From Pholiota molesta (taxonomy: Eukaryota; Basidiomycota; Agaricomycetes; Agaricales; Strophariaceae), in assembly GCA_014925825.1 (NCBI GenBank), contig JACGCK010000186.1:23569-87568 (forward strand): a stretch of 64,000 nt of DNA, written 5' to 3'. A program made the translations under genes and the position numbers. Positions 35,418-49,730 of this stretch are shown here, piece by piece (positions within the stretch are counted from its first letter, which is position 1; each line of letters opens with the position of its first letter). The notes below the pieces were generated by a model. That model was not told the DNA's origin. It saw only the letters and a list, made by a program, of their open reading frames with translations, and did not search any database.

Positions 35418-38400
35418 TCATAAGAGTCGTTCTTTAATGCCAACAGCCTTGATCCATATCTCTCCTGGCCGGCTAGAATGAAGCAAGAATGGCATTAGCA
35501 AGGAAGGTTAAGACAGACCAACCAAGCAGGAATACAACTGACCTCCTTTCCCTCAAGATCCGGAACACTTTCCTATTTTCGACTTGCGCTTGTGGAACAC
35601 GCGGATTTGACCCTTTCAATCGTGGCGGGAATGCGCCGGGTCCACACCGATCTTGCAGATCCGCAAGCGCCTCGTTCGTACCCTCCGTCTCCACAACGAT
35701 CGTACCATACCACCCAGAATCAACAAAGAGATTGTTGCTTTCTGGAATTGGGATGCGTCCATTGGCCGGAGAGCCTCGAGGTGCAGTGCTGAGACGGGGC
35801 AGGCCTCTTGAGGGTCTTATGGTGAACGACGAACGGTGCACCCAACGCACCACGTTGTGGTAGGCGCCTTGAGGTCTGAACAAACCAAATAGGAAATGAG
35901 CGGAGGATCCAAGAGAGATGCGATGATCAATCTTACGTTTCGGTGCGCACCCGATCTTGCAGCAGCTGAAGGTTCAGAGCGATCTCCTCGCCCCACGGGC
36001 TGATGTCAATGTGCACAATGGGGTTGGTCGTCTGCGCGCCGGTGCGTATCACGCGATGGAAATAGGATGGTGGGAAGGCTAACGTCGGAAGGTACTTGGG
36101 CAGATCTCCAATGGTCGAATACGTGTAGTCCAGATCCTAAGAACAAAAGAGCAAGGTCAATCTCCATGCATAGATGCAGCGATATGGCGGACCAGAGCAA
36201 TGACGGCGGTGCAATGAAAGGTAGACTCACGATAAGATAGCTGCCATCCCATACTAGTCTGCCCACGTTGCCTTCATCTCCTACGGCAACGTCCCATACC
36301 ACATCGCCTAACCGCATCAGACTCGCGATTCCAGCGCGTTTGCACTCCGCTTCGCATTCCAGGACGCTCTTGTCCGAGAGCCAATCGCCCTCCGGGGAAG
36401 GCACAAAGACCCGCAACAGCGGCGCGCGCCGCAGGCGGAACAGGGGCGACCGGAACGTCAGGCTCGTCTGGGACGCGCTCTGGTAGAGCGTAGTTGGCGG
36501 ATGACTGTTCCCCTGCTGAGAGTACGAATACATCGACGTGGTCGGCGACGGCGCGCGACTGGATACGCGAGACGCCGTCCCGGGGCGCGATGGGGAGAAA
36601 TTGGCCTTGCCAGGTAAAGTGGTGTATGACGGCGGTGGCAGCGGTTGACTTTGAGAAACAGAATGTACACTGGCTTCCTTTTCAGCTTGTGCGCGCAAGC
36701 GGAGTATCACGCGTGAATATGCACGCGTAGACGAAGTGAGAGCGCGAACAGTCTCGACCAGCGAGGGATCGCGGTGATTGGGGTGAATAGAGAGTGAATG
36801 TACGTGCATCGCTGCCACACGCGCATATTCGTGGGTAGGCGTCGACACACCGCGCATGTAGTCGCTCAAATCCTAGATTATTTGTTGTTCTTCGATTAGA
36901 AACCCGCCTTACAATAGCATTGAGCAGTAAATAACGACGCACCTGCAGAGATATCGACAACGGCTCCTGATCGTCCCACTGCCACCTCGTATAGCCAATA
37001 GTCTTCAGATACGACTCCAATATCGCCTCTCTCAACAAAGGCGTTCGGACGAAGAGTATCCGAATCTCCTTAGACACCGACGAGAGCACACACCAGTCGT
37101 AGAACGTAAGAAACGCCAACAGGGACGCAAGGAGCTGCGGATCCGCCACGAATTGCGTCAATGTGAGGGGTTCGCGCGGAGGCGCGTCAACAGGGACGAT
37201 ATCCTGACGTGCGATCCTTGTTACCACCGGAACCGGAGGAGGAGGAGGAGGGACGCCGACCGCACTCGCACTGGACTGGCTACTCTTGTGCCCCCTCCGC
37301 CACTGCCGATAGTCCTCAGGCGACACCGGCGTCAGCGGAACGGCCGCACCGTTCGCCTTCTGCGTCCCCGCAACCTGGCCCTCAACCGCCTCTGCCGGCC
37401 CCGCCGCATCGTCAGCGCCGTTCTCCGACGACGACGGTGCGCGCGACGACGACGCAGCCTCCTTCGCGCCGCGCGCGCGCTTGATGCTGCCCTCCCTCGG
37501 CGGCGGCGGCGTCGCCGGCTTCAGCAGCGTCACGCCCTCCACGCGCGCAAACGGATCCTCGTCCAGCGGGATGACAACCCCAGCGCCCGCCGGCGACAGC
37601 GGCGTCGGCGTGTGCTGCTGCTGCTGCAGAGGCGCCTTCCCGACGGCCTTGTGCGGATGGAGCTTGCCCACAAGCGACTCCGGCGTGCTCGGCAGCGTCG
37701 TGGCGGAGCCGTTCGCGCTCGCGGTGAGGAGCGTGTGCAGCGACGCGCTGCTGCCGCCGGGGTGGTGCTGCGCCGGCCGCGCCTTGCTGAGCTTGCGCGG
37801 CGAGGCGCGCGCGGGGGTGGTGCCCTGCGGCGCCGCGGCCAGCTCGTCGCCCCCGGAGCGCGAGCGCGACCGGCCGTGCGTCGCGCCGCGCGGCGGCGAG
37901 CGCCGGGCGTTGCTCTCGGGTTGGTGTGGCTGCTGCTGCTGCTGCTGCTGCATGGGCGGCGTTGGCAGAGACGCCGGAGCCGGCGTGGACAGCGTTCTCT
38001 TGGGGGAAGGCGGGCGGGCAGCGGAGGACGCCCGCGGATCACCCTGGAACCCGCCCCCCTGCGCGTTCTCGAACTCGAACTCGGGCAGCGAGTCCGGGTG
38101 CGTCTTCGGCGTCGCGAACACTTCGGCCGGCGGCAGCAGCTCGTGCTGATACTCGTGGCTTTGGGCTGGGTGATGCGCCGGCGCGTGCCCGTTCGCAGTA
38201 CTATGCGCGGGCGGCGGCGCCGGATACGCGTGCTGCTGCTGCTGTCTTCGCTGTGGCTGATAATACGGCTGTGGCTGATAATACGGCTGTGGCTGATAAT
38301 ACGGCTGTGGCTGATAATCCGTCTGTGGCGGCTGCTGCTGCTGTGGCGGATAGTACGTCTGCTGCTGCTGCTGCTGCTGCGACCACCGCGCATCCACCAC

Positions 38401-41209
38401 CCCTGCCGGCCCACCCGCTCCCTCCGCGCCGCCCTCCTCCACCATCGCCGCGAAAATGCGCGGCGTCCCTCTCAGCGGCCCCGTCGGCGCCTGTACGCTC
38501 GGTGACTTTCGTAACAGATGCGCTGGCGGCGGGGCGGGTGCAGGCGCAGACCCAGACCCAGACGCTGCGAACGCCGCCTGGCCCTGGCCCAGAACGCCCC
38601 GCTCGGGCGGCAGCGTCGCATGGCGCGGGCGCTGCGGCTGCTGCTGGACGCCATTCGCACCTGAATGTGACAGCGGCGGCGGCGGTGGCGGTGGTGGTGT
38701 CGCGGGCAGAAGCGCATCGGGGCTCCTCCGGCCGTGCAGGAAAGGGGGGTCGTGGTCGTGCGCAGGAGGCGCAGGCGGCGGACGCGGCGGCGACGGCGAG
38801 TGCGCGTCAGCCCGATTCGGCTGTGCTGGTGGGGGTGGCGGTGGTGAGGGCGGCACCTGTCTCGACGGAGGCAGGGGCGAGCGGCCCACGTCGTTGGTAT
38901 ACGGAGACCCATATGCAGAATACGGGATGTTCATGTGCGGGCCAAGAACATGCGGTGCATGTGGGAAGTCCTTGTACGACGACGGCAGGATACCCGCCAT
39001 CGCCGCATGGCTCGTCGACACGCCCATCTCGTGTTCGTGTTCGCCGTCGGCGTCCTCTGGAGGCGGCGGAGGGGGCAGCGGGGGGCTCGCAGGGCGCGGC
39101 GCAGGGGCGTCGTCGTCCTCGAACGACGGCAGGGAGGGCTGCGGTTTAAAAACGCCTCGGCCTGGCGGCGCGCGGTACACGCTCTGATCATCACATCACA
39201 TCACATCACATCACATACATCGCACACCAAAAACAAATAACGGGGGAAGGACGGATTAGCCTGGACCGCATGATGCCTCCTCCCGAGATGAAGAAGCAGA
39301 AGAAGGGGGAGGGACGCACCGATCGCTGGTGCAGATGCTGCTGCTGCGTGGGAGGCACCTGGTCCGTAGGGTTTAAGGTATGCGGAGGAGGATCTGGGCG
39401 ATAATTGGGACGTCCGTTCGCTTTGTCGGGCAGAGTTTCGTTGCTGAATTCCTATTGAAGCAGAACGTAAGCGATACGGTCGATGACGCGCATGATACGA
39501 GAAAGTAGAATGGTCGAAAAAGTAGCTCATCCAACCCTTACGCGGACAAGACCACGAAAAGGAGGTGCGTATAATAGAGGTCTCGTTCGTCAATGACATT
39601 ACGTGAACCCGACACACACGTGGAGCGGCTGGGTCGAGCTTAACGCAGGACAAAGCTGGGATGAAGAAGCAGAAGGGGGAGCCACGCACCGATCGCTGTT
39701 GCTGCGTGCCAGGCACCTGTTCCGTAGGGTTTAAGGTATGCGGAGGAGGATCTGGGCGATAGTTTGGACCTCCATTCGACGCGCCGGCAAGGGTCTCGCT
39801 GAATTCCTATTGAAGCAGGATGAACGTAAGCACGCGTTAACCTCGAATGACGCGCATGATACGAGAAGAATAGAAGTGATAGTGATAGTGATAGAGCGAT
39901 CGCCAAAAAACGACGATCTCGCAGAAGGGAAACGGAACCCCATCCAAGCCCTACTTAGAACAACGAACGAGAGCTACAGACCACACGTGGCGCGGCTCGT
40001 CGAGCTTAACGCAAACCCAGCGCTTCCCGGCGAGATTTTCGCGGAGGCCGGGGGCGGGATCTGAGCATGCGCTTATACAGACACGAATACGGATAACCTC
40101 GCCCCTCCATGACGGCAGTGGCGGCACCCCTACGTACGGGAGGGAAAGGCACCAACAGAGCCAGAGCTAGAGCATGAGCTACGCAAACGCACCTGGAACA
40201 AGGCAAACTCAGGGGGCAGGTCCAGGACGCGGTCCGACATGATGGGCGTCCCGCGCACGTCCTGCGCCGGCCGCATCTGCGGGGACGGAGACCCCGCCAC
40301 GCTCATCCTTTGCGACGCACCACCGTTCCGCGTGCCACTCGCGTTCCCGGACGGAGGAGGAGCCGGCCGCGGAACGGGGCCCCTCGCGGTCGGCGGCAGC
40401 ATGCTCTGGCTGGCGGAATACCCTGGATGCGCAGCGGGCGCAGGGAGACCCTGCTGGCCGTACGCCGCGGGCGGGAAGGGCTGCTGCATCCTGCCGCTCT
40501 GGTGGGGCGCAGGTGCGGGCGTCGACGCGGAGGCGTTACGTTTTGGGGGTGTCTTCGGCGTGAATGTGTACGGCGAGGGCGGCGGGGACGCGGGTTCCTG
40601 CCAATGATAGCCTGGTGCCGCGCCGGGGTGCGGGAGGGGCTTCTTCTCGAGGTCGCGCGCGGCGAGCGACGCCCGCGAGCGCGCGCTGGTCAACTGGGGG
40701 TGGGCAGACGCGGACGGCGGCGGCCCCTGGGCACGCGGGGCAGTCGCCCGCCGCGCCACAGGCGGCGCGGGTGGGGATCCAGCGGTGGTGGGCGACGGGA
40801 GGGGCTTGTCGACGGAGACGGAGCGGAAGGGCACGGCCTGCGATGGGGGCATCGCGCTCGAATAACCATAATAAGCGGCGCCGTGCATCGACGCCTGCGC
40901 GGGCTGGAACTGCTCCTGCGTCCGCGTCTGGCGGCGGACCGCGAGCTCTGCGTCTCGGGCACCCGCCACGAGCGAGTGCGACGACGCCATCCCCGACCCT
41001 GTCTTCAGCGACTCCTTCCGGCCGGTGAGCGCCATGGGCGAGGAGACGAGCCGCTGGCTCGCAGCGGCATGCGTGTTCTGCGCAGACGTGGCGAAGCGGG
41101 CGAACAGCGGGGGTGGGTTCGAAGAAGCAGCGGGGCTGGAGGCAGTCACCGGCGGCAGCTCCTTGGTCGGGGTGTCCTGTTTGGCTTTTTTGCGAAGGAA
41201 ACCAGCCAT
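35418..41209 (-). CDS. Large low-complexity protein with F-box-like domain (1,578 aa)
   Basis: Eight exons join in frame to 4,737 nt: 41209-40193, 39806-39690, 39451-39320, 39183-36943, 36872-36231, 36136-35937, 35875-35543, 35472-35418. The first ~1,080 residues are disordered, rich in Pro, Ser and Ala, with poly-Gln tracts and a QPYYQP repeat. Residues ~1,090-1,160 (TLTQFVADPQLLASLLAFL, FYDWCVLSSVSKEIRILFV) resemble an F-box-like helical domain, followed by a conserved C-terminal half ending GEIWIKAVGIKERLL. Exons 2 and 3 encode similar peptides (YRPDPPPHTLNPT in both) and are a tandem duplication. I associate this architecture with a conserved basidiomycete family; a role in ubiquitin ligase or polarity signalling is only a guess. 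The strong GC bias produces long false frames on the other strand. Confidence 0.8.
38251..38322 (-). repeat. 18-bp coding minisatellite (QPYYQP)
   Basis: Four units of CTGTGGCTGATAATACGG encode the QPYYQP repeats of the large protein. CAG-type poly-Gln tracts lie on both sides (for example near 38238 and 38365), so this part is probably length-polymorphic. Confidence 0.8.
39187..39215. repeat. (CATCA)n-type microsatellite in an intron
   Basis: Five to six units of TCACA sit directly next to the acceptor site of the intron 39184-39319 on the minus strand. Length changes here could affect splicing of the large gene. Confidence 0.75.
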
Positions 41210-43053
41210 CGCATGCGCATATACGCACTATAGAGACGCTGGACGAAGGAGAGAAGAGTCAGACGACAGCCTCGAGGCTGGCGAGCATGCGAAAGATGAC
41301 GGACGCAGTGAGTGTCGTCCCGAAATTGCTGCGGCGATGTTGTCCACAATGGCCAATCAACAAAGCGGCCCTAACAACCCACGCCTTTTCTCCGCAACGT
41401 CCGCTCCGCTTTATCTGTTACCATCGTCAATGTTCCGCTCTTCTCGACCTCGGTCGTTCGTCATCTGTTGCAAGGCTGCATAGATTGGACATATCAGATG
41501 TATCAATGTGGTATCAAGACGTACGCTCTGTTCTACGTCTCAGTTCGGCGATGCATGAGCGCTCCACTTCGGGAAGTCATGTCCGTCAGTAATGAAAGAA
41601 GGTCGACCTCGAAGAACGGTGACATGGCCGCGCTTATGTTCAATGGCCGCCGAGAACAACATGAGGAACCCGAGTCCGATCTTCCTCCGATATCTGCGAG
41701 CGAAGGAGAATAGCGAGGACTCTCGCTCGCCTACTCTCTGAAGCGTCCCACTGCCTGCCTGATATATAGGAGCAGTTAGTGACGAGTTACTTCTGAGTCT
41801 CTTCAATGTAATCTGTCAATATAAGGGCGGGTCCAGAAGCATGCATACATATAAGTATTTTTGCTTCGCATCCAGGTCTGATCAATGCACCTTGACAAGC
41901 TTGACATGTCCTCGAGAACACTGTCGCTATAAAGTCTTCTCCGCACTGGCACCGCACGCCTAATCGCACAACAGCATTCCGCCGCTTAGAATGACGTTGG
42001 GTCAGAGAAGAAAACGATCGTATATAGGCTCTACGCCAGGTGAAGGAATCCTATGCGTTCTGCTACAATCCCATACACTGGTCGCAAAGGTAGGGTAATA
42101 GAGGCTTTATCACAATGCAATCACAATGTCATCAATCACCATAAAATGCTTCGGAAACACTTCTGACGTTTGCAAGGCAGCTCTACAATAGAATCCATTA
42201 AAATGCCAGTTATCATTACAAGGATTTGTGGCGCTGGAATCCTATGCGAGGAAATTGAGAGTTGCAAGTCCTTGGAAAGCTTGCGAAAACCTCACCAATG
42301 AATTTCATTGTATTCTCTATCTTGTAGCCGTACAATCCCAATGAAATAATTCTAATATCCTTGTATGGGTACACAACATTTCTGAGGCATCAGAATGGGT
42401 ATAATGATAATCGTAGCTGCATTACAAGATAGTTAAAAGTTTCTATCATGGTTTTCGCATACTTATACTCAAAGTAAAGCTCTCGTAGTACGATTCCCCC
42501 GTCCTCTCAACCACATCGTCCGTCGCTCGTTAGGCTCTGCCTCGAGCTCTTTTCATTCTTCACCCACCCTTACCACTGTCCCTTTTCTCTTTCCTTGCTT
42601 TTTCTTTCTTTTTTTACACATCGTCTTCGTAATGTACTACTCGCCTGTGTCCGGCTTGAGCTCGGTCTGCCTGCCGTCTTCCTTCGGGTTGCCGGCGGCG
42701 CCGAGCAAGAGAGATTTTCGGCGACAAAAAACAAACAAAAAAATTATATTCTTTGCCTGCAAACCCACGCCTGACTGTCCACCCAAAACACGAACGTGAG
42801 CCCTAGCTCATTTTCTCTCATCTTACATTTTTTTTCTCTCTTTCTTTCTTTTTCTCCATTTCTGTTTTCTCCTTTCCCTTTCCGAGCGCAGCATACATAG
42901 ATTCCGACAGAGGTTAGAGCTTACCAATTCAATTTAAATACTATTAATTTACCCACTCACGTGGCTAGGATCCGAGTCCAGAAAAATAAATAATAATTAC
43001 CGCGACACCGTTCCCGACTCTTTCCCTTCCAACCACCAAGTCTATCCAGCGGG
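41210..43053. other. Divergent upstream region with a dispersed repeat and CT-rich promoter
   Basis: 1.8 kb between the large minus-strand gene and dihydrolipoamide dehydrogenase. It contains a dispersed repeat (42037-42471) and pyrimidine-rich tracts (42560-42630, 42820-42880) typical of strongly expressed fungal genes. No gene is supported. A minus-strand stretch near 42650-42715 reads like a protein C-terminus but has no upstream exon I can join. Confidence 0.5.
42037..42471 (-). repeat. Dispersed ~0.4-kb repeat, left copy
   Basis: This sequence recurs in opposite orientation at 45573-45967 with about 80-85% identity over most of its length. It starts, read on this strand, GAGTATAAGTATGCG and ends GGATTCCTTCACC. 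It has no open frame and no clear terminal inverted repeats, so it may be a decayed non-autonomous element. Confidence 0.8.
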
Positions 43054-45003
<1,950 letters not shown>

Positions 45004-46177
45004 ACGGCGCGTCGAGTCGGAGGTAAATGGCGCTGATACTGTTCTGCGTTGTTGTCTGATTTTTGTATATTTCTTGACTACCTAGTACCCATAGATGCTC
45101 TCTTCTTACCTACGCCAAAACCCTGCCTTATCGTAGCTTTAATTCAAATATATAACGCATCGCATTTGTCGTGATAAAAGGTGGTAATTGAGTTTGGTTG
45201 TGAAATACGAAGCTTTAGTGTATAGCACATGTTGAGAGGAGGGATGGAGGGATGGAATGACTGCAATCGAAAGTCCACTCAGAGGTACGTTTAGTGTCCA
45301 ACTAAAAATCGCTCGCTGCAGGCGGAGGTATGTTTCGAATCTGGCCAAAAACAGCCCAATTTGGGCTCGAGGTATGTTACAAAAATCCGGCCAAAGACTG
45401 ATTATTGAAGGGAGGTATGTTCAGTAATCCGGCCATGGACTGAGATTTTTTGAGCCCTTGAACATCGACCATTGTCGAAGTATTCCCGTAAGAAAAGCGT
45501 GAAACACCACAGCAAAAAAGCAGTTTCAATACGTAGGTTCGCCAAAATATAATAATGGATTTCAGCCGGAGTATGAGTATGCGAAAACCATGAAAGAAAC
45601 TTTGAACTATCTTGTAATGTAGCCACGATTATTATTATACCTATTCTGATGCCTCAGAAATGTCGTGTACCATACAAGGATATTAGAATTTTCATTGGGA
45701 TGTACGGCTACAAGATAGAGAATACAATGAAATTCATTTGTGAGGATTTCTCAAGTTTTCCAAGGACTTGTAACTCTCAATTTCCTCGCATAAGATTCCA
45801 GCTCCACAAACCCTTGTAATGTTCACTGGCAGTCTAATGGATTCTATTGTAGAACTCAGAAATGGTTCCGAGCATTCTATGGTGACTTATGACATTGCGA
45901 TAGAGAACATTTGAGACCAGTGTCTGGGATTTTAGCAGAACTCGTAGGATTCCTTCACCTAGTGTAGGGGGCGGTTTTCTGGCGATGTTGATGCGGCGCG
46001 CAAGCGGCGCGTCCATCCAATGCGAAATTGTTTGCAGCGTGACCGACGCGCCACACGTGATGTGAGTTTGTTTGGGTGTGTCAACAAACTGATGTTGATT
46101 GGATTCCGAAAACGCGTCTCCTGCTTTTCTCCCATTTTCATCTCCTGCCCTCCCCGCCCACACCTTCACCCCCCACA
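45004..46177. other. Intergenic region downstream of the dehydrogenase
   Basis: Besides the repeat copy, it contains three spaced GGTATGTT-type words with 'ccggcca' nearby (45,290-45,440) that look like a short degenerate tandem array, and the C-rich leader of the next gene just before 46178. No gene is visible. Confidence 0.45.
45573..45967 (+). repeat. Dispersed ~0.4-kb repeat, right copy
   Basis: Inverted partner of 42037-42471. Together they bracket the dihydrolipoamide dehydrogenase gene at a distance of about 3.1 kb. Small indels separate the copies. Confidence 0.8.
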
Positions 46178-46971
46178 ATGCCCCGCAAAGCCGCCGCCGC
46201 TGCCGCCGCCGAATCTGGCGAATCCGCGCCAGCGCCCCGCCGCTCCACCCGTATCAAAGAGCAGCCCAAAGAAGACGCCGCTCCCAAGAAAGCGCCTGCA
46301 AAGCCCCGAGCGAAGAAGGCCGATAAAGAGGCCGCCGATAAGGAGGAGAAGCCCAAATCGACCAAGGGCACAAAGCGCAAGGCCGCCGAGGAGCCTAACG
46401 GTGCGGCGGAAGGAGATGAAGCACCCGCAGCCAAAAAGGTTCGTTTTTCATTCTTGATCTCAAGAACAAGAGGCGCTCAAACATTCATTGCTCCTGATAG
46501 GCTAAGCCAGCCTCTAAGGCTAAGCCTGCTTCCACTAAGCCAGCTTCGAAGGCCGCTGCTGCTAAGCCAGCGTCCAAGGCATCGGCCAAGCCTGCATCTA
46601 AAGCTTCAGCGAAGCCTGCCTCCAAGGCCGCAAAGCCGGCGTCTACTGCGTCGGCAAAGCCTGCCTCGCGAGCAGGATCGAAGAAGCCTGCGTCCAAGGT
46701 AAATATCACCTAGTTGTTCCTCGTAACCGCTTTCTGCTATTCTTCAATGCCTCTTTTATTGCCTACCAATTTGTTGTTGGAAAAACATGAGGCTAACGAT
46801 AACGCTTTAATAGGCCGAAGGTCAACAACCTGCTGCTGCGGGCAGTGCTAAAGTCGGCGAGACTATTGCGGAGGAGCCCGAGGCAGAAGCCGCTGCCGCG
46901 ACAGTGAGTGATTTTTCTGAATCATTCATTTACTATTCTGATGTCGTCTATCCTTGAACCTCCAGGCTTGA
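46178..46971 (+). CDS. Lys/Ala-rich, histone-H1-like basic protein (184 aa)
   Basis: Exons 46178-46438, 46501-46698, 46814-46903 and 46966-46971 sum to 555 nt. The N-terminus has an RRSTRIKEQPK patch, and the middle is a Lys-rich spacer with KGTKRK. Exon 2 encodes eight to nine PASKA-type repeats (AKPASKA), like the tails of histone H1 or HMGA proteins; the C-terminus is acidic and Ala-rich. A nuclear, DNA- or chromatin-binding role is likely from composition, but there is no winged-helix domain, so it is not a standard H1. The last exon has only two codons including the stop. Retention of that intron would give a different short tail. Confidence 0.7.
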
Positions 46972-48453
46972 GCTTGTCTCTTCAGCAGTCTTCACATTTA
47001 TCTCTCCCTGCGCTCCCATATCCACCTCGCTGTGTTAGTCAAATGCTCCTTGCGCAGTAGGTTGACGACGCGGTCAACTAAACGATGTATCATCTCTCTC
47101 CCTCTCTTGGTGTATTGTGTGTCTATCCATTCCTATGAACCCCCGAAACGAACCACAAACGGTCCTGCGTCGAAACCTTGTCTTTTCTTGATCCGATGTT
47201 TAAAAACGCCCTTCGTCGTGCTATCGTGACCCCGCTATTATCTCTCCTCTTCGCCTCCCTTTATATCACTACGATTTCTTAAATTTATTCTTTGTAACGC
47301 CCTTCTTGCTTTCGATGTTGTCGGTGATCTCCAAGTGTATACACGACGCTGTATGTTCTGTTGTATGACTGTACGTGTACATTCGAGCCGTGGTCGGGTG
47401 TACTGTTGCACCACGAATTATTATCTTATTCTTGTTTTCTCTATTCCCTTTTTTGCGGCTCCTTCCTATCCCCACTGAATGATTCGATCTCCGAATCCCT
47501 TTAGTTATCCCTCAGGCATGAATTATTATCGTAATTCTTTACTTCTTACCTTCTGCCCTCTTCAACGTTCAACATCTGCCCCTTTCCTGGTCTGCTTTGA
47601 ATCTGCTATTGGAGAGCCGCCTCCTCCTTTCTGTCCTCTCGATGTTGCGCGGCGTAGGTGTGTGCTCTGTCAAGGCTGTTGACTATCATTCAGAAAGCGC
47701 ATCTCGTTGGTCGACCAGGACGGCATTCTCTTCCTAGTCACTCCTATCATTGTTGGTTTCCTCTTCTTGGCTGGTAGGATGGCGTTTGTGTTTCTCTGAA
47801 TCCCTATGATGAATATATATGATTTGCCAACTCGCGCTCCCCCACAAGGCTCTTGCATTCGGGGTTGGAGTCCTTCAATTCCCTCTGGCATCTCAGGCAC
47901 TGAACGTCGATCACCAGTGCGGACGTGCAGTAATCCTCCACATCTTACTCCGTGCGTGGAAGAAAACGTTCTCTTTTGTACGCGCATCCGCTGGAGCACG
48001 CCACGCCTCGACGGACGCCCTCGACAGCCCGAATGCACGCACCCCAGCCTCGGTCTCCGACTGCGCGGGTTGCGCAGCAGACCGCTGAGGCCTTCTCCTT
48101 CTGAAAATAGCGCGCACACCTGACCCATCCGATCCCACACAGCAATGATAACTACCGCTTCTAGCCGCCGAGTCTTCTGGCGCTCTGGATCTGGTCGAAA
48201 ACGCGTTGACAGCAAGACATAAACACACCCTAAACGCAAGTGTCAGTGCGGTTTTTAGGAGGCTCTATCCAAGCTCTATCTCACGACCTGGTCAACAGGA
48301 CATCCCACATCAGATAATGTTTGGATCTAAACGCTCCTGCGCTGAATATGTATTATAATTTCCTGATGCCGCCGGCGACCGCGTTTCTCGTATGTATATG
48401 ATATTAGCCCCGTCCTGCGAGGAAACAAAGCAAAACGCATAGATATCGATACC
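46972..48453. other. Intergenic region, no supported gene
   Basis: 1.5 kb between convergent genes. A GC-rich patch at 47,930-48,100 gives overlapping frames in several directions, none with an ATG, a recognised motif or joinable exons. The remainder is CT-rich. Confidence 0.4.
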
Positions 48454-49730
48454 CTATCTGCGGAAAGTCATCGCCTTCCTGACTGCCTCCTTCATTTGCT
48501 GGGAGAGGGGAAGAGAACGTCAGCGTCTCTCTATTTGTAACGCGCGATCAGCGCCCAATCAGAGGCTCACCGCGTTTGTGACCAGGGTTTCGCGACCGCC
48601 ATATACGAAACGAGTAGGGCAGTCCGTCGGGACGTAAGACTGCTCCAAGGCAAAGTTGCTTATTATGTTGATGAGCGCCTCTTCATATTGCTGAAGGGGA
48701 TATTGTCAGCGTCTCTTTTTTGTATCGTGCGATTGGCGCCCAATAAAAGACTCACCGCGTTCGTGAGACGGGTTGTGCGAGCGCCGGAGGCAGATGTAGA
48801 AGAACGGTCCTTCTTTGTGTCGTCTGCGTTGACTTGATCAAAATTCGGAGCGCTCGTCGAAGGCAGTACCGTATCAGAAACAGGAGAGGACCTTCCAGCA
48901 ACTTTCGGTACGTTCATTCCGGAATTCGAAATTGCGGGAGTCGGACATGAAGGTTGGGCTTTCGCTTTATCCGCGTTCTCTATGACTTCGGTATAGGAAG
49001 GGGGAAAGACCTCAATGCGTCTGGCATTTTTCTCGGCCTCATTCTTGCACGAACGGGAAGGAGCGAGTATACCACCAATAGTGGTGGTGACGACCTTGAA
49101 AGCTTTTTTGACTAGCTTCCCGAAACGCTTGAGTCTATTCCCTGAACCTTTGGAGGTGAAGGTGCGGGAATTACTTGAATCGGAAGAGAGGAATGTAGTA
49201 TCGACTGAAGCCGTAGAGCTGATTCCACCAGGGGAGAAGATGGGGTTAGCAGTCGATATATATCCTTCATTGATAATGGAGACAACATTTCCAGAGTTTA
49301 TGTTAGTATCGACTGAGGCTATTGAGCTGAAAGCACCCAGGGGAACGAAGGAGTTAGTAGTAGTCGTTGCAAATCTTCCGTTTAGCCAGTCATTGATGTC
49401 AACGTTGCCGGAGTTTTTGTTGCCGATATTGGAGTTTATGACAGTGTAAGTATCGCCTGTAATGGTAGAATTGACGTTGTCGCAATTTATGTTGTTTGAA
49501 TAGGTCTGTTAAAGATTTCCGAGCAATGGAAAGCGAAAAGGGAAAAAGAGTCAATTTTATGGCTAGACAATTTGCTGAAGTTGACGGACCACGGTATGAG
49601 ATCCTGAGCTCCGAGGATCCATGAAAGTCGTCGAAGGTGTCACATCAACGCGAATTACCCCATTGGAGGTGATGATGGAGTTCACATTGTTGCAGTTGAT
49701 TCTGTGGGAGGTAGTATGACGCCTTCCCAT
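48454..49730 (-). CDS. Hypothetical protein with Asn/Ser-rich repeats (351 aa)
   Basis: Exons 49730-49590, 49505-48756, 48690-48571 and 48498-48454 join in frame to 1,056 nt. Two related N-terminal units (RINCNNVNSIIT, NINCDNVNSTIT) are followed by NSGNV repeats and two copies of SSxASVDTx. A basic patch (KRFGKLVKKAFKVVTTTIGG) could touch a membrane or nucleic acid. The C-terminus ends QMKEAVRKAMTFRR. The exon 3/intron 3 unit looks like a duplicate of the preceding exon end and intron 2. I do not recognise the family. The first donor (GTCCGT) is weak, so the start region is less certain. Confidence 0.55.

Noticed and set aside
37153..39240. Long plus-strand frames (up to 450 codons) opposite the F-box-like gene
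   Set aside because: They are Arg- and Ala-rich antisense shadows of a GC-biased, Pro/Gln-rich gene, without motifs or introns.
42650..42720. Minus-strand stretch ending GNPKEDGRQTELKPDTGE then stop
   Set aside because: It looks like a protein C-terminus but lies in the leader region of the dehydrogenase gene, with no upstream exon found.
47670..48239. Minus-strand frames of 105-189 codons
   Set aside because: They start with TTG or GTG, overlap in several registers, and I could not join plausible exons. A hidden small gene is possible but unsupported.
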